Assembly: GCA_041557595.1 (NCBI GenBank)
Contig: JBFFGE010000058.1
Span: 1 to 24,349 of the forward strand
Reading direction: 5' to 3'
From: JAOTYV01 sp041557595
Lineage (GTDB): Bacteria; Pseudomonadota; Alphaproteobacteria; UBA8366
Length of the DNA: 24,349 bases
Position numbers and translations under genes: made by a program. The notes below the pieces were generated by a model. That model saw only the letters and a program-made list of their open reading frames with translations, was not told the DNA's origin and made no database searches. This document shows, one piece after another, positions 7,707 through 14,295 of the stretch (the first letter of the stretch is position 1; each line of letters opens with the position of its first letter).

Positions 7707-8942
7707 TCAGGGAAGCGACTTCAGCCAGTCGAGGATGGGACGCCAGACGGTTTCGTCGACGCCGCGACCGACCATCATGCCAATATGTCCCGCCGACGGC
7801 GACAGCGTCGCCGCCCGCGGCATCGCATCCGCCAAGGCCAGGGCGGATTGCGGCGGCACGATGCGATCGTTCTGCGGAATAACGGCGAGCGACGGCAGAT
7901 CGAGGGCCGCCGGGTCGATCACGTTCCCGTCCACGCGCCAAGCCCGCGACGCCGCAGTGTTGGCGCCGTACCAGCCGGAGAGGCATTCCCGCGCGACCGG
8001 CGCGGCCAGCGGCACTCCGTCATTCACCCAATCCTCCAGGGCGACGAAGTCGCGGGCCTGATCGGTGTCCGGATCCAGGGCTGCAAAGGCGGTGAACTTT
8101 CGCTCGGCCAGTTGCGGATCGAGCGCCGCAAACATCGTCTGCAACAGGTCGACCGGCAGCTCACCGAGCGCTTGCATGATGCCTTCCCATCCGATGGCGA
8201 GGGCGGCGATGCTCCGCGCCTGTTCCGCACGGACCGCGTGAAAATTCCAGGGCGTCGCGAGCAGCGCCAAGCCCCGGACATCCCGCAGACGCCGCTGCGT
8301 CAACGCCGCCGCGAGCAGCCCTCCCATGCAATAGCCGGCCACCACCGGCCGCTCGCCGGTGAGGCTACGAACGCATGCCAAGGCAGGTTCGAGCCGGTCC
8401 CGGATATAGTCGGTCAAGGTGAAGCGGCGTTCCGCCGCCCCCGGTGCATCCCAATCCAGCAGAAACGGCCATACGCCCTGATCGGCGAACCAGCGCACGA
8501 AGCTGCGCCGGGTGGAGAGGTCGAGGATATAGGCACGATTGATCAACGAGGGGATGAGCAAGACCGGCAGACCTTTCGCCCCGTCCCCCCCGTAATCGTA
8601 AAGACGCGTCGTACCCTCCGCCCAAACGGCGGGCGGATACGTCAGATCGCGCCGATAGGAATGGGTGCGGTACCGGTCGATTCCCGACAGGAACGTACCG
8701 AGCCGTCGACGGCCCTCCCGGTCGACCGCGGCGGCAAACGCCGCATCGTCAACGCTTGCGAGATCCCTTTGCAGGGCGGCCGCGCTTTTTCCCAATGTCG
8801 GGCTCCAACTCAGCAAGCCATTGCTCAAGAGCGGCAATGCGGCGTTCGAGCTCGCGTAATTCAGCGCCGCCGTCAGAAGATGAAGCGGCAGCGGGCGCGG
8901 ACCCATGCGCGGCGGCGTCGGTGGCGGCGTCACTTCGGGCAT
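7707..8942 (-). CDS. phaC: Short polyhydroxyalkanoate synthase PhaC (class III-like alpha/beta hydrolase)
   Basis: PHA synthase polymerises (R)-3-hydroxyacyl-CoA on the granule surface. The 411-residue protein is shorter than class I enzymes (near 560-600) and slightly longer than class III PhaC (about 355). The core is recognisable: PVLLIPSLINRAYILDL, then the lipase-like box GYCMGG with nucleophile Cys205, Asp359 in VIPQNDRIVPP and His386 in SAGHIGMMVG; Trp305 sits in the conserved LEDWVNDGVP segment. Residues 14-110 form an N-terminal extension not found in class III PhaC. The ATG at 8942 is preceded by GGAGG with only two bases spacing; the ATG at 8906 (MGPRPLPLHL) is a credible alternative. 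Either way the 5' end overlaps the PhaE-like gene out of frame. Short PhaC next to a small partner favours a two-subunit enzyme. Confidence 0.85.
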   Translation of the reverse strand: MPEVTPPPTPPRMGPRPLPLHLLTAALNYASSNAALPLLSNGLLSWSPTLGKSAAALQRDLASVDDAAFAAAVDREGRRRLGTFLSGIDRYRTHSYRRDLTYPPAVWAEGTTRLYDYGGDGAKGLPVLLIPSLINRAYILDLSTRRSFVRWFADQGVWPFLLDWDAPGAAERRFTLTDYIRDRLEPALACVRSLTGERPVVAGYCMGGLLAAALTQRRLRDVRGLALLATPWNFHAVRAEQARSIAALAIGWEGIMQALGELPVDLLQTMFAALDPQLAERKFTAFAALDPDTDQARDFVALEDWVNDGVPLAAPVARECLSGWYGANTAASRAWRVDGNVIDPAALDLPSLAVIPQNDRIVPPQSALALADAMPRAATLSPSAGHIGMMVGRGVDETVWRPILDWLKSLP

Positions 8943-9177
8943 ATCCTCCGGTTAGCGGCCATGGCGGCGCGATGCCCGCGGCGGAAAGCCAGGCCATTGG
9001 ATTGGGCGCCCCGGCCAATGGATCCGTCGCGCCCGGCGCCGCGCCCGGCTGCAGTGCCGAAAGGAGCCGTCCCATGGTTTCGGCCATTGCCGGATCGGCC
9101 GCCATCGCGCGAAGCTGCTCCTGCCACAAATCCATATACCGGCGGGCCAGCTCATCGAGGTCGGGCGGCGTGTCCAT
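8749..9177 (-). CDS. Small PhaE-like PHA synthase partner with AT-hook-like basic tail
   Basis: A 142-residue protein directly upstream of and overlapping phaC. The N-terminus LDELARRYMDLWQEQLRAM recalls the amphipathic start of PhaE, the partner subunit of class III synthases, which is much longer (around 350). The middle is Ala/Pro-rich and low complexity. Residues about 104-127 (AELRELERRIAALEQWLAEL) form a short leucine-repeat coiled coil, and the end (about 130-142) is KKRGRPAKGSRKR with the RGRP core of an AT-hook. The ATG at 9177 starts the recognisable part; a TTG at 9216 in frame is less likely. The last 64 codons are also read in another frame as the start of phaC. Role as a synthase activator or granule-DNA tether is inferred. 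Confidence 0.6.
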   Translation of the reverse strand: MDTPPDLDELARRYMDLWQEQLRAMAADPAMAETMGRLLSALQPGAAPGATDPLAGAPNPMAWLSAAGIAPPWPLTGGYARSDAATDAAAHGSAPAAASSSDGGAELRELERRIAALEQWLAELEPDIGKKRGRPAKGSRKR

Positions 9178-9353
9178 TGGGCCACTATATTCCGCCTCAC
9201 CGCGGTTTGCCAGCAACGCAAACGCTCATCGCAATGCGATATAGCCCGGGGAAACCGCGCGGATTGTTAGGCCTTTCGCAATTCCGCGCTGCGATATAAG
9301 CTGGGTTTCTCGGAACACGGCCGAAGACGACAGTTGACGAGAAGGACCCCTCC
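9178..9353. promoter_or_regulatory. Divergent phaEC / phaR control region with operator-like motifs
   Basis: The 176-base gap must hold promoters for both directions. TTGC-CA-GCAA lies at 9207-9216, TCGCA-A-TGCGA at 9229-9239, and TGCGATATA occurs twice in direct orientation (9235-9243 and 9290-9298). The GCA-n-TGC core at 9231-9237 is shared with the candidate operator upstream of phaA. TATAAG at 9295-9300 could be a -10 for phaR but no good -35 was found. PhaR autoregulation would fit. Confidence 0.4.
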
Positions 9354-9941
9354 ATGGCGGCCAAAAAGGGCGACCCAGACGCGCCCATTACAATAAAGAA
9401 GTATGCCAATCGGCGGCTCTACAACACCGCGACCAGCAGTTATGTGACGCTCGATTACCTGTGCCAGATGGTGAAGGATGGTGTCGAGTTCGTCGTCTAT
9501 GACGCCAAGTCAGGCGACGATATTACGCGGTCCGTCCTTACCCAGATCATCGTGGAAGAAGAAGGCAAGGGCGACAACCTGCTGCCGATCGGTTTCCTGC
9601 GTCAGATCATCAGCTTTTATGGGGACAATATGCAGCGCATGTTGCTGCCGAGTTACCTGGAGCACTCGATGACGATGTTCTCCGAAAATCAGGAGCGCAT
9701 GCAGTCCTACATGAAGGACACCATGGGCGGCATGCTGCCCTTCAGCTCGTTGGAGGAAATGGGCAAGAAGAACATGGCCATGTTCGAACAGGCGATGAAG
9801 ATGTTTACGCCGACGCAGCGATCCGGCGATAAGCCCGACTCTACCGAGCAGGCAAGCGATTCGGTCGACGATTTGCAGGAAAAGCTGGACCAGTTGCAGC
9901 AGCAGATCAACCGGATGGCCGGTAAGCCGAAGTCCCGATAA
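9354..9941 (+). CDS. phaR: PHA synthesis repressor PhaR
   Basis: PhaR represses phasin and PHB genes and is released by binding nascent PHB granules. The 195-residue product has the diagnostic N-terminal DNA-binding segment ITIKKYANRRLYNTATSSYV (12-31) followed by the PHB-accumulation domain, in which the segment DDITRSVLTQIIVEEE (55-70) is the family signature. The C-terminal third is Gln/Met-rich and ends in a coiled-coil-like stretch (DDLQEKLDQLQQQINRM). Start at 9354 has GAGAAGGA a few bases upstream. It is transcribed away from phaE/phaC. No phasin gene is found in the window. Confidence 0.95.
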   Translation: MAAKKGDPDAPITIKKYANRRLYNTATSSYVTLDYLCQMVKDGVEFVVYDAKSGDDITRSVLTQIIVEEEGKGDNLLPIGFLRQIISFYGDNMQRMLLPSYLEHSMTMFSENQERMQSYMKDTMGGMLPFSSLEEMGKKNMAMFEQAMKMFTPTQRSGDKPDSTEQASDSVDDLQEKLDQLQQQINRMAGKPKSR

Positions 9942-9956
9942 CGCCCGCTCGCCGCC

Positions 9957-9970
9957 GCCCGATTTCGGGC
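9957..9970. terminator. Small hairpin between convergent phaR and GGDEF-EAL genes
   Basis: GCCCG (9957-9961) pairs with CGGGC (9966-9970) around a 4-base loop in the 34-base gap between the two stop codons. It is followed by a loose TATTTT stretch on the plus strand. It is a weak candidate for the phaR transcript end. Confidence 0.35.
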
Positions 9971-9975
9971 ATCAC

Positions 9976-11700
9976 CTATTTTCTGGCTAGAACCGGATGT
10001 ACGGCGTCCCCGTCGTTGATGTCGTCGATAGCCGATTGGGCAGACCGCTTGCCGACGGGCTTTTGAATTTGCGGCCTACCGTAATAGTAGCCCTGCAAAT
10101 AGCTGACCCCTTCTTTCTTGAGCAATTCCGCATCTTCCACCCGCTCGACGCATTCCGCCACGGTCTTGATGCCGAACCCTTCCGCAAGATTGAGCAGGGT
10201 CTGGATGAACAGCAGGTTATCCGGATTGTCCGCCACATTCATGACGAACGATCCGTCGATTTTGACGACATCGACGGTCAAAGATTTCAGATGCCTGAAC
10301 GACGTATAGCCGGATCCGAAATCGTCGAGCGCCACCTTGCAGCCGAGATCCCGTACCGCCGCCACGAACCGGGCCGAATCCTCGAAATCGTGCAGGGAAG
10401 CGGTCTCGGTGATTTCGATCATCAGCCGTTGCGCGATGTCCGGCTTGCCCTTGATCAAACTGACGAGAGCGCGGAGCCAGGACCGATCGCTCGCGGTCAA
10501 ACTCGAAATATTGAGCGCCAGCGTGATATCCGGTTCCGCCACTAAATCGGCGACGGCCATTTCCAGCGTGTGGCGGTCGATCTGCCGCATCAGCCCGATA
10601 CGCTCCGCCACCGGCACGAAGGCGCCGGCGCCGACAATCTCGCCATTTTCGTCGATCATTCGGATCAGGGTTTCGTAGTAGGCGGTCTCGCCCGTGTCGC
10701 TATCCACGACCGGCTGATAGGCGAAGACGATCCGATTGTCCTGCAACGCCTTCACGACCTGCTCCCCGACTACCATGTATTCGCGCTGACGCTGGCACTG
10801 CTCGTCGGACATTTCGAAGAATGCGAAGCAATTTCGCCCCAACCGTTTGGCGTCGCGCATTGCCCCTTCGGCACTTGCCATCACGTCATGCGCCGTCTGA
10901 ATCAATCCGGGGAATCCGGCGCCGCCAATCGAGACGGTAATATGAATGGCCCCGACCGGGGTCTGCACGGCGAATTGCCGAAACGCATTGAGAATTTTAT
11001 CCGCGGCGGAAGCAATTCCGTTTTTGCTCGCATTGGCGAGGACGACGCCGAATATATCGCCGCCAACGCGGCCGATAATATCCGTGGACCGCATGCATTC
11101 CTCGAGCCGCTGCGCCACGCCGACAATGACGGCATCCGATGTCTCGCGCCCATAGGCCTCATTCATCATCGCCATCTTGTCGATGCCGATGGCGAGATAC
11201 CCCGCCGAAATATCGTACCGGCTGGCATAGGCCAGCGCGTGCTCCACGGCTTCCCGCAACCGCGACTTGTTGTAGAGCCCCGTCAGATCGTCGTAATTCG
11301 CGCGCTGTTCCAGCAGGACTTCATGCTGCTTACGGCCGGTGACCACGCGCAGCACGCCGTTCAAGCGAACCGGCTGTCCGGATTCGGAGAATTCGGCCGA
11401 CGCCCGCTCATGGATCCAACAGAAACCGCCCTTTTCCGTTCGCACCCGGTATTCGCAGTCGAATGCTTCGCGGGTGGTAAAATGTTTGGACAGGCGTTTG
11501 AGACGTTCCTTCAAATCGTCGGGATTAATGCGTTCGTGAAAGGAGTCGCCATTCGCCACGGCTTCGCTGGCGGCGATGCCGAACATATTGGCGATGCTGC
11601 CGAGCCACTGAATTTCATCGCTGACGAGATCCCATGAATAGATCACGTCGCCTGAGCCGGTCAGCGCGGCCTTGATGGTTTCAGAATGGTCAGTCACCAT
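9976..11700 (-). CDS. PAS-GGDEF-EAL cyclic-di-GMP signalling protein with degenerate GGDEF
   Basis: A 574-residue cytoplasmic protein with no transmembrane segment. Residues about 10-125 read as a PAS/PAC sensor (DVIYSWDLVSDEIQWLG ... GFCWIHERASAEF ... VVTGRK). The GGDEF domain (about 136-295) has YDDLTGLYNKSRL and the metal-site Asp174, but the signature is GGDIF (213-217), replacing the usual fourth-position acid. The EAL domain (about 310-550) reads ETLIR (343-347), LALNISS, DDFGSGYTS (459-467), Lys480 and AECVE (515-519): the first Glu, Asn and DDFG pair are retained, so phosphodiesterase activity is plausible while cyclase activity is doubtful. Start at 11700 has no clear ribosome binding site. 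It is not co-directional with phaR. Confidence 0.88.
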   Translation of the reverse strand: MVTDHSETIKAALTGSGDVIYSWDLVSDEIQWLGSIANMFGIAASEAVANGDSFHERINPDDLKERLKRLSKHFTTREAFDCEYRVRTEKGGFCWIHERASAEFSESGQPVRLNGVLRVVTGRKQHEVLLEQRANYDDLTGLYNKSRLREAVEHALAYASRYDISAGYLAIGIDKMAMMNEAYGRETSDAVIVGVAQRLEECMRSTDIIGRVGGDIFGVVLANASKNGIASAADKILNAFRQFAVQTPVGAIHITVSIGGAGFPGLIQTAHDVMASAEGAMRDAKRLGRNCFAFFEMSDEQCQRQREYMVVGEQVVKALQDNRIVFAYQPVVDSDTGETAYYETLIRMIDENGEIVGAGAFVPVAERIGLMRQIDRHTLEMAVADLVAEPDITLALNISSLTASDRSWLRALVSLIKGKPDIAQRLMIEITETASLHDFEDSARFVAAVRDLGCKVALDDFGSGYTSFRHLKSLTVDVVKIDGSFVMNVADNPDNLLFIQTLLNLAEGFGIKTVAECVERVEDAELLKKEGVSYLQGYYYGRPQIQKPVGKRSAQSAIDDINDGDAVHPVLARK

Positions 11701-12060
11701 TTTCGCGAATACGCGCCAATAACCGGCACGCTTAGACCCCCAACTAAATTACAATTCTCGAACCGAGAACATATGCAAATAATAATAGCACATTTTTATA
11801 AAATACTAGATTAATGTTTTGATAATTAACAAAATACTTAAATCACAAATCATCTTTACTTTGTGTTAACTAATTTTATTTACTCCGTTTGTGCACCGTC
11901 GAGACGCCGTATCCCGGCGCGCATCGCGTTCGGTGCAGCGCGACCGTCGTCGCCATGATGAATTCAGGAACTCCGGAAACACTTAATCCCGCTCGAATTT
12001 CGCAGGACAACAGACCACGAAATTTGCGCCGAGGCAGTCATGCAGCCGCCGGTCAAAGAA
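11701..12060. other. AT-rich intergenic island upstream of the GGDEF-EAL gene
   Basis: About 360 bases without a supported gene. Roughly 11740-11885 is strikingly AT-rich in a GC-rich window. It includes a TTCTCG-AAC-CGAGAA hairpin (11755-11769) and several A/T runs. The rest (11886-12060) returns to normal composition; a 25-codon minus-strand frame from an ATG near 11954-11956 is too short to support. The AT-rich part probably carries the promoter of the GGDEF-EAL gene and possibly sites for a nucleoid protein. Confidence 0.5.
11803..11832 (-). promoter_or_regulatory. Candidate sigma-70 promoter for the GGDEF-EAL gene
   Basis: On the minus strand TTGTTA (11827-11832), an 18-base spacer and TAGTAT (11803-11808) would give a leader of about 95 bases containing the hairpin at 11755-11769. 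In AT-rich DNA such pairs arise easily by chance, so confidence is low. Confidence 0.3.
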
Positions 12061-13152
12061 TCATTCGGACATGTCAGGCGCAGCAAACGCCGCGCCCAGC
12101 CAATCCCATACATGGGTTTCATCGAACCGCCGACCCGCCGCCAAGGCCCTCGCGGATATCGCTTCCGCCGCACCAAGTCGCTCATAAACCTTACCGGCGT
12201 GCGCGGCGATATGATGGCCGCCCGAGGCCGGCCAGAGCGGATCGTCCTCCGCCGACAGGATCAAGGCCGGACGCGGCGCGCACAGCGCCACGACATCCTC
12301 CATGTCCATCCATTGCAGCAGTCCCGGCAATACATGGTGCAGCGGCAACTTCCGACGTCCGACCGTTGCCCGATAGGGTCCGAGCCCACCGGCCGCCACC
12401 ACCGCGCCGCAGCGGGCGTCCATCGCGGCCGTGAGCATGGCGACGATCGCGCCGCTGCCTTCGCCTATGGCGGCGATCCGGTCCAGATCAATGGGAAACC
12501 CGCAATCGCCCTGGGTCAGCCAATTGACCACCGAGGCGACATCCGACGCCGCATCGCCCAGAATACCGCCGCCGACCGCAAGTTTGGCGACGGCATCGCC
12601 GCCGCCGCCGCGCCGTAATCCGGCGCCCGGCAATTCGATGCACACCGCCAGATACCCCCGCCGGGCCGCTTGCCGGGCGAAATCGATTTCAGCCGCCTGC
12701 CAGGACGCGGCCATATCGCAACCATCGCCCTGAAGACAGATCGCCACCGGCCACGCCGCCGGCGATGCCGACCCCGCAACCCAGGCAAGCCGCACCGGAA
12801 TATCGCGCCCGTCCCGCACGCGAATGTAAACGCTGCGGTGACGCAGGCCGGCGGCATCGTCCTCATGATCGACGGCATGCAGCATTGCCGGAGGTCCGCC
12901 GTACAGCCCGTATCCGCTTATCTCGGCAAGCCGGAGGCGCGCGGATTGCTGCCATTCCACCGGATCGTCGATCCCCGCGCGCGTCCAGGACAGCCAGCGC
13001 GGCGCGGCTTCGGCGGCGCGCCGTTGCATTGCCGCGACATCCAGGCACAACCCGACCGGCAGGGCGCCGGCAGCCGCGCCGCCTCGGGTCTCCCCGTCAT
13101 TCGGCATTGTAGCAGGCCCTCCGCGCAACCACCGCTCCAGGAAACTCGTCAT
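12061..13152 (-). CDS. Alpha/beta-hydrolase-fold protein with altered nucleophile motif
   Basis: A 363-residue protein resembling acetylxylan-esterase/dienelactone-hydrolase relatives. PVAICLQGDG (136-145) fits the oxyanion strand-turn, GYLAVCIELPGAG (167-179) the next strand, and PRPALILSAEDDPLW (294-308) and FDETHVW (344-350) supply the expected Asp and His. At the nucleophile elbow, however, the sequence is AAIGEGSGA (227-235): aligned on the usual G-x-S-x-G, the central position is Gly232 rather than Ser. Catalysis may rely on Ser233 or be lost. The frame is open to 13311, but the ATG at 13152 is a better start since the upstream part looks non-coding and collides with the divergent promoter area. 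No signal peptide is evident. Function unknown. Confidence 0.65.
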   Translation of the reverse strand: MTSFLERWLRGGPATMPNDGETRGGAAAGALPVGLCLDVAAMQRRAAEAAPRWLSWTRAGIDDPVEWQQSARLRLAEISGYGLYGGPPAMLHAVDHEDDAAGLRHRSVYIRVRDGRDIPVRLAWVAGSASPAAWPVAICLQGDGCDMAASWQAAEIDFARQAARRGYLAVCIELPGAGLRRGGGGDAVAKLAVGGGILGDAASDVASVVNWLTQGDCGFPIDLDRIAAIGEGSGAIVAMLTAAMDARCGAVVAAGGLGPYRATVGRRKLPLHHVLPGLLQWMDMEDVVALCAPRPALILSAEDDPLWPASGGHHIAAHAGKVYERLGAAEAISARALAAGRRFDETHVWDWLGAAFAAPDMSE

Positions 13153-13282
13153 GCCCGCACTATAATGCATCGGATAGGCGGAGCAACGCGATGGCGCGGG
13201 TGGCATTTCTATTTGTCGCCGGAACTGCGCTACACTCCATCCCTCGGAGCGACCGCCACACGAAATCAAGAGAGAATGCACC

Positions 13283-14182
13283 ATGGAAAAGGCAACCACC
13301 CGGCTGCGCAAACTGTTCAGTAATAAACCCTTCGTCTATCTGCCGTCTGTGTACTACCCGCTCGGCGGCCGCATGGTGCAGGAAATCGGCTTCGACGCCG
13401 CCTATATCGGCGGCTACGTTACCGGCGGTTCGCGCGCGGTGAGCGAACCGCTGCTGACCCTGACCGAGCAGGTCGAAACCGCCGAGGGCGTGGCCCGGGC
13501 CATCGACATCCCGACAGTGTGCGATGCGGGCGCAGGCTTCGGAGAGCCCCTGCATGTCACGCGCACCGTGCGTCAGTTCATCCAGGCCGGCGTCGCCGGA
13601 ATCCATATCGAGGATCAGCTGTACCCGAAGCGGGCGCACTATCACAAGTATGTGGCGCACGCGATCCCGGCGGAGGAATTCCGTGACAAGATCCGCTGGG
13701 CCTGCCGCGAGCGCGACAAGATCGACAAGGATTTCTGGATCATCGCGCGCTCCGACACATGCCGGTTCGAAGGGCTGGACGAGGCGGTCAAGCGGGTCAA
13801 TATGGGCGCCGATGAGGGCGCGGATATGGGCATGCTGTTTCCGACAAATCTCGAAGAAGCCGCCCGCGCTCCCAAGGAATCGAAAATTCCCCTGGTCTAT
13901 GTGCAGAGCCGGGGCAATCGCGACGGCCGGCCGATCCTGTCGCTGAAGGAATTGCAGGACATGGGATATGCGGCGTGCATCGACGCCCAGCTCTTTCTCA
14001 TGGTGAGCTTTCACCACGCCCGCCAGGCATTGCAGGAGATGAAGGATACCGGCAGCTACACGGGTATGTCGCAGGAGGAGGCAATCGAGGTGCGCCAGGC
14101 GATCGAGAATACCATCGGCATGGACGAGTTCTACGCGATCGAAGAGGACACGGTGGAAGACAAGAAGTGGGGCAAGCGATAG
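13283..14182 (+). CDS. Isocitrate lyase/PEP mutase superfamily protein, atypical active site
   Basis: A 299-residue TIM-barrel of the ICL/PEPM superfamily, whose members cleave or form C-C or C-P bonds of 2-oxo or hydroxy acids with Mg2+. Conserved landmarks are IPTVCDAGAGFGEPL (76-90), GVAGIHIEDQLYPKRAHYHK (103-122) and IIARSDT (153-159). Two departures matter: the usual DxD metal pair is D81-A-G83, losing one ligand, and the lyase signature K-R-C-G-H reads KRAHYH (116-121), lacking the catalytic cysteine of isocitrate and methylisocitrate lyases. This form appears as a distinct subfamily I recall from proteobacteria, with no established reaction. The ATG at 13283 is preceded by AGAGAGAA. 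It is divergent from the hydrolase gene and followed, 113 bases on, by an MFS exporter. Confidence 0.8.
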   Translation: MEKATTRLRKLFSNKPFVYLPSVYYPLGGRMVQEIGFDAAYIGGYVTGGSRAVSEPLLTLTEQVETAEGVARAIDIPTVCDAGAGFGEPLHVTRTVRQFIQAGVAGIHIEDQLYPKRAHYHKYVAHAIPAEEFRDKIRWACRERDKIDKDFWIIARSDTCRFEGLDEAVKRVNMGADEGADMGMLFPTNLEEAARAPKESKIPLVYVQSRGNRDGRPILSLKELQDMGYAACIDAQLFLMVSFHHARQALQEMKDTGSYTGMSQEEAIEVRQAIENTIGMDEFYAIEEDTVEDKKWGKR

Positions 14183-14295
14183 CGGCCGGTGGTATCGTTG
14201 CTCCACAATCCATATGCCGCGATGGGCGATGCAGACCTTCGCCCCGCGGACACCCAAAGGCCGCCGCATGATGCTTTGGCGCAGGCGGCGTCAGG

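Noticed and set aside
9178..9216. TTG at 9216 as the start of the PhaE-like gene
   Set aside because: The 13 added residues resemble no part of the family and lack a ribosome binding site; the ATG at 9177 starts the amphipathic N-terminus.
7125..9299. A 724-codon open frame on the plus strand
   Set aside because: It runs antisense to phaA, phaC and the PhaE-like gene and across the spacers between them, and its product is Arg/His/Gly-rich without any domain; a by-product of high GC.
11889..12060. Small gene in the space before the alpha/beta hydrolase
   Set aside because: Short frames on both strands lack ribosome binding sites and family features; the plus-strand frame continues as an antisense shadow of the hydrolase.
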